A stretch of 64,000 bases of DNA from Henricia sp. BOLD:AAB3569. Lineage: Eukaryota; Echinodermata; Asteroidea; Spinulosida; Echinasteridae. Shown here one piece after another: positions 57,401 to 60,400 of this stretch (within the stretch, counting starts at the first letter, position 1; each line of letters starts with the position of its first letter). Where the stretch lies: NCBI GenBank assembly GCA_037783545.1, contig JBBELK010000003.1:4092001-4156000 (forward strand). The letters run 5' to 3'. Below the pieces are notes generated by a model, which did no database searches, was not told the DNA's origin, and was given only the letters and a program-made list of their open reading frames with translations. Position numbers and translations under genes: made by a program.

Positions 57401-60400
57401 GCTACGACCGAAGTCAGTAACGTTGACTCCTGGTAAGCCATCTACAGTCTGCTTAGCCCAGTGGAGTAAGGCTTCCTTTGGCTGTAGGTGTTTACCCTCA
57501 ATCTTGATATCTGCAATCTGAATCACAAAGAGACGGAGAGTTTCAAAATTAACATCTTCAGATTCCACCTATTGCTTGCTTGATCCCCAAACCCTCCAAG
57601 TAGTAGCAGCTCCAAGTGAGCAGGGACCAATTTCATAAAGCTGTTTAGCCAAAATAATTGCTTAATCCAAAATTTGTTTGCATTATAAAAATGGGTTTTC
57701 ATTCTCAATCTATATGATGTGAATTACAATTGACTGGTGTTCTGCTAAGGGAAGACACAAATCTAACCGTCGGTATCAGCGTTTTAATTTTAGCGGTACC
57801 ACCTGCAAGAGGGGAGAAACCACAACCTTCCTCCCTTCATGCAGGCTGTACCACTAAGAACACAAGTTGACATACAATTTGGACTATTATAAAGCAAACA
57901 AATTAAGCAAATTTTTCTGCTAAACAGCTTTATGAAATTGGCCCCAGACTGGCTTGTGAAGTTCAAGAGTTCCTATGATATGTGCACCATATTTATAGTG
58001 CAGTTCCTGTACCAAGTAAAATGGGTTAATCGTATGTTCCAATACACCTCTACCTCATAGAGGCAGAGGCGCGCGAGGCCAAGTTCGTACTACAAAATAC
58101 GCAGCTCCATAGCAAAGGCATGCGTATTTCGTGGCACGAATTTGGCCTCACGAGCATTGACGAGCCTGTGCCTTTAATTTGTGAAATGCAGTGTCAATTG
58201 TTACGACTTTTTAGAAGGCTTTCATTTTGAAAATCTTGATTTTTGTGCTAAGGGGGCGTGGCAAAAGTGTTCAGTAGGAAATGCTACAAACAGATTCCCA
58301 AATCCTCATAACAATAAACCAACAAATTCCTTTCAGCAAACTCCTTATACAAACACCAGTCTAGACAGCGGTTCTAGACTCCCAGGGGTGTGTATGTGGG
58401 CCAAGGAGTGTCAACATGGGACCATGCACCAGGACCTTGGCTACCCACTGATTTCATGAGATTTGCCTGCTGGGAAATCACACTGAAACCTGATAACACC
58501 TACCAGTACAGCTGCCATGAATGTGTGAAATGCAGGAAGCTTTTTTTGCGACAATCAACATTTAAGACCAGTAGAACATGGTAATGTGTTCTAGACTCCC
58601 AGGGGTGTGTATGTTGGCCAAGGGGTGTCAACATTGAAACATGGGACCATGCACCAGGACCTTGGCTACCCATTGTGATCTCATGAGATTTGCCTGCTGG
58701 GAAATCACACTGAAACCTGATAATACCTACAGCTGCCATGAATGTGTAAAATGCAGGAAGCTTTTTTTTTCTTTTTTTTTATGACAAACATTTTAGACCA
58801 GTAGAACATGGCAATGTGTTGTACACCCCGTTTACACTCGATTCGCCTTTGCCGAATCGAACTCCGCAATTTCCAAAAAGGGGAGTTGAAGCCGGGTAGG
58901 CACTAAGTGTAAACGCAAAAAGGTGAATTGAAAAAGGCGGATCAGACCCGGGTCTGATTCGCCTTTTTCAAGTCACCTTTGGGGTAGGGTTGAACCCCGC
59001 AATTGCGGGGTTGAACCCTGCAATCGTCAAGGTCGCTTGTAGTGTAAACGCTACCCGAATACAGATTGGGCAATTTGAGTGTCCTTGGGGTGGTGCCCAC
59101 AGTGTAGTAGATTTAATTGACCAATCTGGCACTAGTGCAGCAACACCTAACAGCTCACGCATGCGCTGCAGTTACATTTAGTGGTGACTTTTGCAGTTTC
59201 TGAAGCGAGTTGAAGCGATTTGGGGTGTAGTGTAAACGCGGCAAATGTTCAGTTTTGTGGTCGCAATAAAAGTGCTGGATCTGTATCCACCTTTGCCGAT
59301 TCGAGTGTAAACGCGGTGATAGACTCCCAGGGTTGTGTATGTTGGCCAAGGGGTGTCAACATTGAAACATGGGACCATGCACCAGGACCTTGGCTACCCA
59401 TTGTGATCTCATGAGATTTGCCTGCTGGGAAATCACACTGAAACCTGATAAATACCTACAGCTACACATGTACCTTGAATGTGTGAAATGCAGGAAGCTT
59501 TTTTTTTATGACAATCAACATTCAAGACCAGTAGAATATGGCAATGCATGACAATGGTCCCCGAGGGATACATTTACCAGCCAATAAAACATTCTGAAGT
59601 AATCAAGTTAGTTTCTGCCTTGATTTTAATCAGTTGCTACTTGTAACCATTTGGTGTTCCAGTTTAGGTCGTTCAGACGGGGGTGTTATCTCTGGAGCTA
59701 GCTAGCTCCACCCCAAGCTTCTGTCGTTATAACGCATTTTAGCTCCACCTCTGGGGCTAGCTCCAGGGCTATAGTCCTGCCCAAATTTAGCCCCAAAAAT
59801 GTGTGAGGCTATAGCCCCACTTTCAGCACAGCGAGGTTTTCTATTATGACTTACCTCCACCATTATTTAATGACTGAACGCAACTGTGTGTCGGAGGTCT
59901 AAGGTTTGAATACTGATAAGAACGGTACGATTTATCTTTCATCCCATGTTTGGTTAAGTTTGAAGTATATAAACCCACAAGATTAGGTACAAAGTAGGGG
60001 CCTATATAGTAACTTCCATGGTAAGTACCTGCACATACCTCAGCCTGTAGCTTGGGGCAATTTCTTGAAATCTATTGAATGTTCAGGTCTTATTTAACCA
60101 TGGAGAAAGTGGACAAAGCAAACTTTCACATGCATTTGCATACAATCAATTTCCTTCGTTTTTACTCTTTATTCTGCGCAATTTCTATTCAAAAATCTAA
60201 TTTGGTTTAAGACAGTCATTTTGCCGTGGGGGAAAAAAAAGGACAAACTCAAAGATGAAGCTTTCAACATCTTCCATTTCTTTGAAAGTCTTTTGAAAAT
60301 CTTCACTTTAATTTTTTAGCCATAATAAACCATCCAAAAAGAGCAAATGCACGCTGGCATACCGGTAATTCTACCCTAGTATTAAACCCCTCCCCTTTTT

